Below are positions 1 through 8,121 of a stretch of 64,000 nucleotides of DNA, one piece after another. The notes beneath the pieces were generated by a model. That model was not told the DNA's origin, searched no databases, and worked only from the letters and a program-made list of their open reading frames with translations. Within the stretch, counting starts at the first letter, position 1. The number at the start of each line of letters is the position of its first letter. The DNA is from Clostridia bacterium (GTDB lineage: Bacteria > Bacillota > Clostridia > RGIG7378), in assembly GCA_017559445.1 (NCBI GenBank), contig JAFYSJ010000026.1, positions 1 to 64,000 on the forward strand, read 5' to 3'. The position numbers and the translations under genes were made by a program.

Positions 1-150
1 ACCCATATCGTTTCCGACATCGAGCATATTGCCGATGAGGTGCTGATGATGAAAGACGGAAATCTGATTTATCACGGCCCATGGGACGAGCAGATGGGCG
101 ATTTGGAGCGCTTCTACCTTTCCCAATTCGAGGAGGACGGCCATGAATAA
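1..150 (+). CDS. ABC transporter ATP-binding protein, C-terminal end (partial)
   Basis: The frame is open from the first base and ends in TAA at 148-150. The visible 49 residues begin THIVSDIEHIADEVLMMKDG, which matches the stretch after the Walker B/H-loop of ABC ATPases: the H-loop histidine, then a 'status of the pump' segment ending in a Lys-Asp-Gly turn. The gene overlaps the following permease by 8 bases, so the two are translationally coupled and form an ATPase-permease pair, probably an exporter. The substrate cannot be told from this fragment. The N-terminal part lies outside the window. Confidence 0.85.
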   Translation, partial: THIVSDIEHIADEVLMMKDGNLIYHGPWDEQMGDLERFYLSQFEEDGHE

Positions 151-1348
151 TCTGTTTACCCTGTATGGTTATGAACTGAAAAAGCTGATGCAGAAGAAGC
201 TAGTTTGGATCGCTCTTTTTGTTTGTATGGCGGTCATTGCCTTTTCGATACTTTTTCCTTTAATGGGCAGTTATTCGGTAAACGGCACGTATGTAGGTAC
301 AAACTATGAAGAGCATCTAATCAATCAAGAATACCGCAAAGCACTTAGCGGCAAATCCATAGACCAAGCTCTACTGGAGGAAACCATTGCCGCCTACAAG
401 GATTTGCCCATAGACACCAACTATGTTTTAACTGAAGAATACCAGACCTATGCCCGTCCGTACAGCGATATCTTCAATTTGATCAGGTCATGGACCGGTA
501 TGGACAAAGGGACCGCCCAGCAGTGGTCTCCTGATGAAGCTGCGTTATATGCTGCCATGAGAGAACGCTTTGAAGAATGGGCTGTTAAAAACTATCTGAC
601 TGAGGCTGAGATTTCATATTGGCAAAGTCATGCAGATAGTCTTAAAACTCCTATTGTATATCAGTTCCACGAAGGATACGGATGCATCTTAGAAACCTTT
701 CTCACCGTAGGCTTTATGATGCTGATTTATGTCGCTATCACCCTTTCAAGTAGCTTTCCCGATGAGCATACTCACCGAACTGATCAGCTTGTTTTATGCA
801 CCTCGAACGGTAAAAAACGGCTCTATTGGGTCAAGCTGCTTTCAGGAATCACAGTTGGCTGTGTGGGTGCATTGCTTATGGCATTGCTGACCTGGGTGCT
901 GAGTCTGCGGGTATACGGTTCGGAGGGTTTTGATGCCGCAATACAGCTATTTTATACCGGCTACGCTGGCAATATCACTATAGGACAAGCATGTCTTGTT
1001 GCATACGGATGTCTGATTGTGACTGCGATTTTTATCAGCGTATTCGTCATGCTTTTGTCCGAGCTTTTTAGTAGCAGTATTGCCGCAATGTCAGTTACCA
1101 CCGGCATGATCCTTGCAGGAATGATTATTCAGATACCGGCACAGTATCGCATATTGGGACAGTTATGGGATTATCTTCCTACCTGTTTTCTGTCTATGTG
1201 GAACACCTTTGATAGCCGTTTGATTTCTATGTTTGGAATGCACTTCACCTCATATCAAATCGTTCCTTTGATCTACGTTGTCGTCGCATCGCTGCTGGCA
1301 TTCCTCGGAAGCCGTATCTATTGCCGCTGTCAGATCAGCGGAAGATAA
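143..1348 (+). CDS. ABC-2 type transporter permease
   Basis: A 401-residue membrane protein. The first transmembrane helix lies at about residues 20-42, a hydrophilic extracellular region follows at about 45-180, and there are five or more helices from about 185 to 395. This is the layout of ABC-2/DUF-type exporter permeases partnered with a separate ATPase. The start ATG lies inside the end of the ATPase gene behind a GAGGAGG Shine-Dalgarno. Codon use (GCC, CTG, GGC) is richer in G+C than in the genes after 2077. The likely role is export of a peptide, drug or lipid; nothing in the sequence identifies the substrate. Confidence 0.8.
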   Translation: MNNLFTLYGYELKKLMQKKLVWIALFVCMAVIAFSILFPLMGSYSVNGTYVGTNYEEHLINQEYRKALSGKSIDQALLEETIAAYKDLPIDTNYVLTEEYQTYARPYSDIFNLIRSWTGMDKGTAQQWSPDEAALYAAMRERFEEWAVKNYLTEAEISYWQSHADSLKTPIVYQFHEGYGCILETFLTVGFMMLIYVAITLSSSFPDEHTHRTDQLVLCTSNGKKRLYWVKLLSGITVGCVGALLMALLTWVLSLRVYGSEGFDAAIQLFYTGYAGNITIGQACLVAYGCLIVTAIFISVFVMLLSELFSSSIAAMSVTTGMILAGMIIQIPAQYRILGQLWDYLPTCFLSMWNTFDSRLISMFGMHFTSYQIVPLIYVVVASLLAFLGSRIYCRCQISGR

Positions 1349-1579
1349 ACGCATACCTGTTATAACAAGCAGTTGCATCACAACCACCTGACACAATTCC
1401 GCAGGCGATTTTGCAACATTTTCTGCAACAAAAATTTTGATAAATGAAATAATGGGTGGAAAACAGGTTCAAAATTGCCTTTTGGAATACAATATGGGGT
1501 ATAAATAAGCCAAAGAAGATTCCCGAAAAAGAGTGGGAATAGTAAATAGGCGAAATAGCCACAATTAACTAGTAATTAT

Positions 1580-1616
1580 AAGGCATTACTGATCAGATGG
1601 TCGGTAATGCCTTTTG
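1580..1616 (+). terminator. Intrinsic terminator
   Basis: AAGGCATTACTGA at 1580-1592 pairs with TCGGTAATGCCTT at 1601-1613, giving a 13-bp stem with one wobble and an 8-base loop, followed by TTT and a T-rich stretch. It may end transcripts arriving from the ABC permease side. Confidence 0.7.
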
Positions 1617-2010
1617 TGCTTTATTGGGGGTTTGTCGATTATTGTTGAAAAATCAGCAGAATCAGCAGAAAAATGGCATGCCAACAAATATACGCAAAAT
1701 GGAAGTGAAATCTATGAATGAATTGCTCGGTAGTCGCATTAAGGAGTCGCGATATGCTACGTTTTACCCTTGTTTGGCACTTGTCGCTACTAGTAACTTT
1801 TATTTCACTCCCACAAATTATTTAGAGAATTCAAAGTCCCCTTTTCAATGGAGAAGGGACTAAAAATGATATTACTTTATCCGCTCGTAAGCGTGTTAAT
1901 ATAAAAAGTCAGAAGGGAGATGATGAGACAGAAACTCAGGGCGAAAATTAAATAGAATAAACTCCAAGAGCCTGTGGCTATTTTATGTAGCTGCAGGCCC
2001 TTGCTTTTGG

Positions 2011-2039
2011 TTGCTTTTGTGCCCCAAAAACCTTATAAT
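2011..2039 (+). promoter_or_regulatory. Sigma-A-type promoter of the purine permease
   Basis: TTGCTT at 2011-2016, a 17-base spacer, and a perfect TATAAT at 2034-2039. The start codon of the permease lies about 38 bases downstream of the -10. No purine-riboswitch core was recognised between promoter and start. Confidence 0.6.
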
Positions 2040-2076
2040 ATCGACAACTTTTACTTAAAAAACAGGAGAGTTTTCA

Positions 2077-3492
2077 ATGAAGTTGGATCGCTTTTTTAAG
2101 CTGTCGGAGCGCGGAACTACAGTTAAGATTGAGTTCATCGCAGGCATGACCACATTCTTCTCAATGGTTTACATCCTAATGATCAACGCAAACATGTTTG
2201 CAGATCCATTTAGCGATGGTTCTAACCCCTTGGGTGTTTCCTACGGAGCTATTTACATTGCCACTGCTATTTCCGCTGTATTGGGAACGACATTGGCAGG
2301 CCTTTTGTCCAACATGCCTTTGGCCATGGCTAGCGGTATGGGACTTAACGCCTTCTTTGTTTACACAGTATGCTTGGGCTTTGGCCTTTCATACGCTAAT
2401 GCTCTGGTTCTCATTTTCTTTGAGGGATTGTTCTTCATCCTTTTGACAGCAACAGGCCTTCGCAAAAAGATTTTTGAAGCTTTGCCAGAGGCTGTTTTGT
2501 CAGCTATGCCTTCTGGAATCGGTTTGTTCATCGCATTCTTGGGCCTCCAAAATGCAGGTATCGTTATTAACAACCCTTCCACATGCGTAGACCTTGCTTC
2601 CTTTAACTTGTTGGTTAAGGACTGGAGCGACATCATGCCAATGGTTGTTACTATTTGTACTCTCCTTGCTATTGCAATCATGTCCCACAAGAAGGTTCGT
2701 GGTTCCGTTCTCATCGGTATTATCGGCGGTATGGCTATGTACTACCTCTTGGGACTTACAGTGGATGGTTTCTATGCAAACATGAGCTTGAACCTTATTA
2801 GCCCTGTGGAGGCTTTCCAGGAGTTCGGCCAGGAGTCATTCCTTGCAGTTTTCCTTAAGGGTTTTGATTTCTCAGAGTTCATCGCAAAGCACGGCATTGG
2901 AAACTTGGCTCTCACAATTGCTACAACAGCCTTGGCTTTCTGCATGGTAGACATGTTCGACACACTTGGCACTTTGTATGCAGCATGTGAAAGAGCAGAC
3001 CTTTTGGACGAAAAGGGCGAGCCAATTAACATGAACAAGGGTATGTTGTCTGACGCTATTGCAACTACAATTGGTGCAGTTTGTGGTACATCTACAGTTA
3101 CAACATTCAGTGAAGTTAACGCAGGTGTTGCAGCAGGTGGTCGCTCTGGTTTGACATCTGTTTTCTGCGGAGCATTCTTCTTTGTGGCTATGTTCTTGAG
3201 CCCCATCGCTCAGTTGGTTCCAAGCTGTACAACAGCAGCTGCTCTTATCTATGTAGGTATCCTCATGATGGGTTCTATCCGCAAGGTAAACTGGGACAAC
3301 CTTAAGGTGGCAGTTCCTGCATTCCTCACTTTGGCAGCTATGCCATTTACATACAACATTTCATACGGTATTGCATTTGGTATGATCTCCTATGTTGTAA
3401 TTAGCTGCTTCTGTGGCGACTTTAAGAAGATCAAGGGCGGTACATGGATTATCACAATTCTGTTCATCGCAATGCTTCTTTTGACACACTAA
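2077..3492 (+). CDS. NCS2/AzgA-family purine (hypoxanthine/guanine/adenine) permease
   Basis: 471 residues, the usual length of AzgA/PbuG-type permeases. The N-terminus has the family pattern of a charged segment followed by FIAGMTTFFSMVYILMINAN, then the conserved MASGMGLNAFFVYT segment at about residues 85-98. A later motif with VDMFDTLGTL (about 291-300) and the STVTTFSEVNAGVAAGGRSG region are also typical. There are around 12-14 hydrophobic helices. It should import purine bases by proton symport. It is monocistronic, with an AGGAGAG RBS, its own promoter and a strong terminator at 3513. Codon use is that of the resident genome, in contrast with the defence island that follows. Confidence 0.92.
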   Translation: MKLDRFFKLSERGTTVKIEFIAGMTTFFSMVYILMINANMFADPFSDGSNPLGVSYGAIYIATAISAVLGTTLAGLLSNMPLAMASGMGLNAFFVYTVCLGFGLSYANALVLIFFEGLFFILLTATGLRKKIFEALPEAVLSAMPSGIGLFIAFLGLQNAGIVINNPSTCVDLASFNLLVKDWSDIMPMVVTICTLLAIAIMSHKKVRGSVLIGIIGGMAMYYLLGLTVDGFYANMSLNLISPVEAFQEFGQESFLAVFLKGFDFSEFIAKHGIGNLALTIATTALAFCMVDMFDTLGTLYAACERADLLDEKGEPINMNKGMLSDAIATTIGAVCGTSTVTTFSEVNAGVAAGGRSGLTSVFCGAFFFVAMFLSPIAQLVPSCTTAAALIYVGILMMGSIRKVNWDNLKVAVPAFLTLAAMPFTYNISYGIAFGMISYVVISCFCGDFKKIKGGTWIITILFIAMLLLTH

Positions 3493-3512
3493 AATAGAAA
3501 AAGGCAAAAGAT

Positions 3513-3547
3513 AAAGGGCTATCCTGGTTGGGGTAGTCCTTTTTTAG
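3513..3547 (+). terminator. Intrinsic terminator after the purine permease
   Basis: AAGGGCTATCC at 3514-3524 pairs with GGGGTAGTCCTT (about 3530-3541), followed by TTTTTAG. It marks the left border of the accessory region that contains the restriction island. Confidence 0.8.
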
Positions 3548-3769
3548 TGGTGTGGTGTCTTAATTCTCGTAAATTTTAGGCGAGCTAAAAAATCTGTTAG
3601 ATGAGGTTCATTATTTCCACTGATGTAATCAAAGATAACCGGTGGGATAAATATTTTAGAAGTTCTCGATTCAAACACTTTTCTGCACTATTCTGCAATA
3701 ACACTCGATTATTGTCGATTTTTGTTCTATAATAAAAATGTATTGTTATATCTATCAGGAGTCATAAAA

Positions 3770-3964
3770 ATGCAAGAAATAAATCAGATCCCCGAACGTT
3801 GGTATTCCACTAAAGAAATGTGCGCCTACCTCGGTGTAACGCGTGATACTCTGCTTACATGGATAAACGAAAAAGGTATGCCTGCCCATAAGGTTGGCCG
3901 TGGATGGAAGTATAAGCCCAGCGAGGTCGATGAATGGATTAAAAGTGGAAAGGCTGCCGAATAA
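3770..3964 (+). CDS. Small excisionase-like/MerR-type helix-turn-helix protein
   Basis: 64 residues. The start is the ATG at 3770 behind AGGAG at 3757-3761; a longer reading from a TTG at 3722 has no RBS. The pattern ERWYSTKEMCAYLGVTRDTL, then WINEKGMPAHKVGRGWKY and KPSEVDEWI, is the helix-turn-helix and wing of the excisionase/HTH_17 family used by phage excisionases and small regulators. A TATAAT lies at 3728-3733. It sits just upstream of the restriction operon and may regulate it or be a leftover of the element that brought it in. No integrase gene is nearby. Confidence 0.75.
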   Translation: MQEINQIPERWYSTKEMCAYLGVTRDTLLTWINEKGMPAHKVGRGWKYKPSEVDEWIKSGKAAE

Positions 3965-3967
3965 TAT

Positions 3968-4546
3968 ATGGGAAAACAAATTATAGATTTAATCGGTGAA
4001 TTCGTTTCCATATCTGGTAATTCGACTGTTGATAGCATTATTTTTGCAATCATAGGAACAATATCGTTTTTGGTTGCTTTCGGAATTGTGGGGTGGTTGT
4101 TTGATGCCATTGGAAGATACGATTCCGACTTGATGAGCGACGCTCATTGGATTATCCGAGTTTTGGTCTTTGCTGGATTGACTTGGCTTGGCGTAAAAAT
4201 TGCTCACCTTATAAAATGGCTGTTCAGTTTTCAATGGTGGATATATGTGATAACCGGCGTTGTTTTTGTTGGAATAATCATTTTGATTTATTACATTAAA
4301 TCACGCGTGTCGAAAAATAATACCTATTCTGCCCCAACTATTGAAGCTTCCAAGATTGGAACCACAGCACAATCCGAAGAAAAAGAAGAACCGCAGGTAG
4401 TGATGACAATTAATAAAGCAGACGATAGATATTACTGTCCACGTTGTCACTCAAAATTAGTCAAACGACACGGTCCATACGGCGACTTCTACGGATGTGA
4501 ATCGTATGGCAAAACCGGATGCAGATATACCCGCAAGTTTTTATGA
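3968..4546 (+). CDS. Membrane protein with C-terminal topoisomerase-type C4 zinc ribbon
   Basis: 192 residues. Three hydrophobic segments lie at about 17-45, 57-80 and 85-110. A polar linker follows, and the protein ends in a zinc ribbon from about residue 155 to the C-terminus (YYCPRCHSKLVKRHGPYG... C...GC), with four cysteines spaced as in the C4 zinc fingers that topoisomerases use to hold DNA. Its start is 3 bases after the HTH gene's stop, and hsdM follows 21 bases later, so it is probably co-transcribed with the restriction system. A membrane-tethered nucleic-acid-binding protein is a recurrent neighbour of defence genes, but its role here is unknown. Confidence 0.6.
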   Translation: MGKQIIDLIGEFVSISGNSTVDSIIFAIIGTISFLVAFGIVGWLFDAIGRYDSDLMSDAHWIIRVLVFAGLTWLGVKIAHLIKWLFSFQWWIYVITGVVFVGIIILIYYIKSRVSKNNTYSAPTIEASKIGTTAQSEEKEEPQVVMTINKADDRYYCPRCHSKLVKRHGPYGDFYGCESYGKTGCRYTRKFL

Positions 4547-4567
4547 GAGAAAAAGGAACTAACCACC

Positions 4568-6175
4568 ATGGCAAAAGCAAAAAAAACAGAAGAAAAAATA
4601 AATCTTGATTCGATATTGTTCAAGTGTCGTGATATACTGCGCGCGGCTCGTAATTCGGGCTCATTCTTTGAGAAACGCGATATGATGCTTACGCTTGTCT
4701 TTTTGCGCTTTATTGGCGAGAAGTTCGAGGACGGCGTTAAAAAACTCCGTCAGAATCTTATTGCACAGGGACTTGACCCCGACGATGAAGAAATCTTCGC
4801 AGCGTTCTTTGATGACGCTACTTTTACCGACGGTACATATAACCTTCCCGTTGAAGCTCGTTGGTCTACTATCATCAATACGCCTGCGCCCGGGCTCAAC
4901 GTTGCCCTTGATACCGCCCTTCACAGCATTGCTACTAGCAGTAAGCAGCTCAAGGGATGCTTTGTAGAGGGCACTTTCACCACGCGCAATCTTGCCGCAA
5001 ACGATATCAAAAAGATCGTTGATGAGGTTAACAAGATTAGCCACAAAGCATTTGGAGAAGAAAAGGATCTCATTGGACGTGTATATGAGTATTTTCTCAA
5101 GGAATTTGCTGTCAATGCAACCAAGGAGGAAGGAGAGTTCTATACACCTCACGATGTGGTACAGTTGATTGCGGCTATGATTGAGCCTTTCGATGGCACA
5201 CTCTATGACCCTTGCTGCGGTTCAGGCGGTATGTTCGTTCAGAGTGCCGACCTTATTAAAGAAAAGAAAGGCGACATCAGCCGTATCAACATTTACGGTC
5301 AGGAAAAAGAGCCTGCAACCTACCGTCTTGCAAAAATGAACCTCGCCCTGCGCGGTATTAGCCACAACCTTGGTGAAGAAGCTGACTCGACCTTTACACA
5401 CGACTTACACAAGGGCATTTACTTCGATTACATTATGGCAAATCCTCCCTTCAACCTTAAAGGTTGGTATGACGAGAACCTCAAAAATGACTCTCGTTGG
5501 CAGGACTATACAACACCTCCCGAAAGCAACGCAAACTATGCGTGGATTCTTCATATGCTATCACACTTGAGAGCGAACAAGGGCGTAGCAGGATTTCTTC
5601 TTGCCAACGGTGCTCTCGGTGATAGTGATACTGTTGAAATTCGCAAAAAGCTTATCGAGAAAGATAAGGTTGAAGCCATCATTATTCTTCCTCGTGAGTT
5701 ATTCATTACCACAGATATTAGCGTTACCCTTTGGATTCTAAATGAGAACAAAGAGGGCGGCGAGTACCACGGCAGAAAACTTCGCAATCGCGAGGATGAA
5801 ATTCTCTTTATGGATCTTCGTACATGGACAGAAAATCCTGTAAAGAATGCAAATAAAAAGAAAGTAGAGTTAATCGATACACAGATTAAAAAAGCAGCAG
5901 ATATCTATCATGCTTGGCAAAGTGAAGGAACTGATGGGGCTAATTATGCTGTTCCAGAACTATATCGCAGTGTAAATAAAGATACTATTAAAGGCCAGAA
6001 CTGGAGCCTTGTTCCCAGTAAATATATTGAATTCATAGATCACGACTTGGATATAGATTTCAATGTGGAAATGAGCCGTATTCAGGCAGAAATGCGCAAC
6101 GTTCTTGCACAGGAGAAGCAGTCTCAAAAGATGCTTGAAGATGCTTTCAGGGGGATTGGATATGGCATTGAATAA
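4568..6175 (+). CDS. hsdM: Type I restriction-modification methyltransferase subunit (HsdM)
   Basis: 535 residues, a normal HsdM length. An N-terminal helical HsdM_N domain spans about 10-150. The N6-adenine methyltransferase domain follows, with AdoMet motif I DPCCGSGGM at 214-222 and catalytic motif IV NPPF at 292-295. It would methylate adenine within the sequence chosen by HsdS, protecting host DNA, and with HsdS and HsdR it forms the type I complex. The start ATG follows GAAAAAGGAAC. The gene overlaps hsdS by 14 bases. Both catalytic motifs are intact, so the modification half should be active. Confidence 0.96.
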   Translation: MAKAKKTEEKINLDSILFKCRDILRAARNSGSFFEKRDMMLTLVFLRFIGEKFEDGVKKLRQNLIAQGLDPDDEEIFAAFFDDATFTDGTYNLPVEARWSTIINTPAPGLNVALDTALHSIATSSKQLKGCFVEGTFTTRNLAANDIKKIVDEVNKISHKAFGEEKDLIGRVYEYFLKEFAVNATKEEGEFYTPHDVVQLIAAMIEPFDGTLYDPCCGSGGMFVQSADLIKEKKGDISRINIYGQEKEPATYRLAKMNLALRGISHNLGEEADSTFTHDLHKGIYFDYIMANPPFNLKGWYDENLKNDSRWQDYTTPPESNANYAWILHMLSHLRANKGVAGFLLANGALGDSDTVEIRKKLIEKDKVEAIIILPRELFITTDISVTLWILNENKEGGEYHGRKLRNREDEILFMDLRTWTENPVKNANKKKVELIDTQIKKAADIYHAWQSEGTDGANYAVPELYRSVNKDTIKGQNWSLVPSKYIEFIDHDLDIDFNVEMSRIQAEMRNVLAQEKQSQKMLEDAFRGIGYGIE

Positions 6176-7289
6176 GTGTACACTGGGTGAGCATATTGAA
6201 CTGCGAGAGATTGTAAATTCAGATTTATCATTCGGTATCAATTCGGTTCGCGGTGTTAATAATTTGAAATTTCTGATGTCCACCAAAGCAGATTTGAACG
6301 GCAGAGATTTGTCAAAGTTTCAAATTGTATATCCGGGGGAATTTGTATTTAATCATAGAACATCGAGAAATGGAAGTAAATTCAGTATTGCCCGTAATAA
6401 TGAAGATTCGCCCATAATATGCACCGAGGATTATGTTGTTTTTCGAGTCAAGGAATGTTCTCGTACAATTCTTATGGCAGAATGGTTGTATATGTTTCTC
6501 AACCGTTCTGAATTTGATCGCTATGTAATAACCAATTCTTGGGGAAGCTCAACGGAGTTCTATAACTGGGAAGATCTCTGTGCTGTTGAACTGGAATTGC
6601 CTTCGTTATCAATACAGCAGAAGTATGTTGATATCTATAACGCAATGGTTGCAAATCAGCAAAGCTACGAGCGCGGATTAGAAGATTTAAAGCTCGTCTG
6701 TGATGGATATATAGAGGATTTGCGCAGAAAGATGCCTTGCGAAAAAATAGGACAGTATATTCAGCAAAAAAATGAGAGAAACAGTGATAAATGTATTGAT
6801 TTTGTTATGGGTTTAAGTACAAAGAAAGAGTTTAGGGAAGCCCAAAGTCGTGTTAACCGTGATGAGTTGGGTAATTACAAAATTGTAAATCCGTATGATA
6901 TAGCTTTTGTGCCAACAACAGACACTTGGAAAGTGCTTGCTTTTGCTGTTAATAGATTTGATAGATCATTGGTTGTATCTCCGATATATGAAGTTTTTTC
7001 TGTTGATCAAACGAAATTATTGTCCCAATATCTTGCTATTTGGCTTTCGAGAAAAGAGTTTGATAGATATGCAAGATTCAATTCTTGGGGTTCTGCAAGA
7101 GAAAACTTTTCTTTTGAAGATATGCGAGATGTTAAAATTCCCATTCCTGATATAGAGGTACAAAAATCTATTGTAGATATATACAATGCATACATTATGA
7201 GGAAAGAAATCAACGAGCAACTAAAAATTCAAATCAAAGACATCTGCCCGATACTGATTCAGGGTTCATTGGAGGAAGATAAAGCATAA
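6162..7289 (+). CDS. hsdS: Type I restriction-modification specificity subunit (HsdS)
   Basis: 375 residues from the ATG at 6162, inside the end of hsdM; an upstream in-frame start at 6105 would add residues read from hsdM coding sequence. There are two target-recognition domains of similar design (about 1-185 and 205-355). Each carries a conserved tail: SEFDRYVITNSWGSSTEFYN in the first and KEFDRYARFNSWGSARENFS in the second, each followed by a short helical spacer (YVDIYNAM and IVDIYNAY). The internal symmetry is typical of an HsdS that recognises a bipartite site. Codon use turns more A+T-rich from here to 9660 than in hsdM and hsdR, as often seen when specificity genes are exchanged. Confidence 0.93.
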   Translation: MALNKCTLGEHIELREIVNSDLSFGINSVRGVNNLKFLMSTKADLNGRDLSKFQIVYPGEFVFNHRTSRNGSKFSIARNNEDSPIICTEDYVVFRVKECSRTILMAEWLYMFLNRSEFDRYVITNSWGSSTEFYNWEDLCAVELELPSLSIQQKYVDIYNAMVANQQSYERGLEDLKLVCDGYIEDLRRKMPCEKIGQYIQQKNERNSDKCIDFVMGLSTKKEFREAQSRVNRDELGNYKIVNPYDIAFVPTTDTWKVLAFAVNRFDRSLVVSPIYEVFSVDQTKLLSQYLAIWLSRKEFDRYARFNSWGSARENFSFEDMRDVKIPIPDIEVQKSIVDIYNAYIMRKEINEQLKIQIKDICPILIQGSLEEDKA

Positions 7290-8059
7290 TGACAGATTGC
7301 GAAAAATTAAAAGACATAATTGGCGAAATAGATGTTTTGATATCTAAGGAAGTAACATCTTCCGATTCCAATTTTCAAGCATGGAAAACAAAGGCAGAGC
7401 GTTTTTTAATAAAGAAGTATGGAAAAAACGGATTAGAATACGAAAAATTTGTAAAAACACACTTTTCATTGATGATTTTTGTTGGTGGAACACCACATTC
7501 AGAGTTTGTAGAAGCCTGCAGAAAGGGATTGAGAACTACTAAGGCGGTTTTTCTCACATATTTATCGGAATTGGAAGAAGATACCGTTACACAACAGCCT
7601 CAGATTGCTTCTAATGTTAATTTAACTTATAGCAAGGTGTTTGTTGTTCACGGACATGACGGTGAATTAAAACAATCCGTTGCAAGAATTATTGAAAAAC
7701 AAGGAATTGAAGCAATTATCTTGTCCGAGCAAGCCAACAAAGGACGTACAATCATTGAAAAGTTTGAAGACTATAGTGATGTAAGCGGAGCAATCTGTCT
7801 GTTTACTGCTGATGATTATGGCAGAGCCAAAAAGGACGAGACATATAATACCCGTGCAAGACAGAACGTGGTTTTGGAAACAGGTTACTTTATGGGCAAA
7901 CTCGGCAGAGATCACGTTGTTCTTTTGGCAGACAAAGATATCGAAATGCCTTCTGATTTGTCGGGTTTTGTATATACTGACACAAATAATTGGGAAATTG
8001 ATTTGTTAAAGGAACTCAAGGCAATGGGATATGATGTTGATTTTAACAAGTTCTTTTAA
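7289..8059 (+). CDS. TIR-like nucleotide-binding protein (CAP12/Pycsar-type TIR domain)
   Basis: 256 residues. The N-terminal ~110 residues are helical and unassigned. Residues 115-250 match the prokaryotic TIR-like family: KVFVVHGHDGE (116-126), an ANKGRTIIEKFE segment (149-160), RARQNVVLETGYFMGKLGR (189-207) and a C-terminal PSDLSGFVY. Glu197 within VLETGYF is a candidate catalytic glutamate for NAD+ cleavage. Such domains act as NADase effectors that deplete NAD+ in infected cells (family knowledge; activity here is inferred). The ATG overlaps the hsdS stop by one base (TAATG), so it is translated with the restriction operon. No cyclic-nucleotide synthase is seen, so its trigger may be the restriction complex itself. 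Confidence 0.85.
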   Translation: MTDCEKLKDIIGEIDVLISKEVTSSDSNFQAWKTKAERFLIKKYGKNGLEYEKFVKTHFSLMIFVGGTPHSEFVEACRKGLRTTKAVFLTYLSELEEDTVTQQPQIASNVNLTYSKVFVVHGHDGELKQSVARIIEKQGIEAIILSEQANKGRTIIEKFEDYSDVSGAICLFTADDYGRAKKDETYNTRARQNVVLETGYFMGKLGRDHVVLLADKDIEMPSDLSGFVYTDTNNWEIDLLKELKAMGYDVDFNKFF

Positions 8060-8121
8060 GTATATAGCATAAAAAATGCTGCATAAAAGACCCGTAATTT
8101 ACAATAATTGGAGGCAAATAA

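Larger units (their letters stand above)
1349..2076. other. Gene-poor interval, possible decayed coding remnants
   Basis: About 730 bases without a convincing gene. Short broken frames look peptide-like: one around 1434-1506, another around 1505-1542 that reads PKKIPEKEWE, and a tail at about 1830-1950 that reads SARKRVNIKSQKGDDETETQ before a stop. None has an RBS and start that give an intact product. They may be remnants of a decayed mobile or regulatory gene. Two open frames (minus 1335-1562, plus 1597-1863) lack family features. The interval also holds an intrinsic terminator (1580-1616) and the promoter of the purine permease. Confidence 0.4.

Noticed and set aside
1335-1562. 75-codon minus-strand open frame
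   Set aside because: Begins in intergenic DNA with no RBS and ends in the ABC permease gene; no pattern.
1597-1863. 88-codon open frame
   Set aside because: Overlaps a terminator, no RBS, and no recognisable pattern.
2040-2076. Purine riboswitch before the purine permease
   Set aside because: The transcript leader after the -10 is only about 30 bases, too short for the three-way junction, and the core bases are absent.
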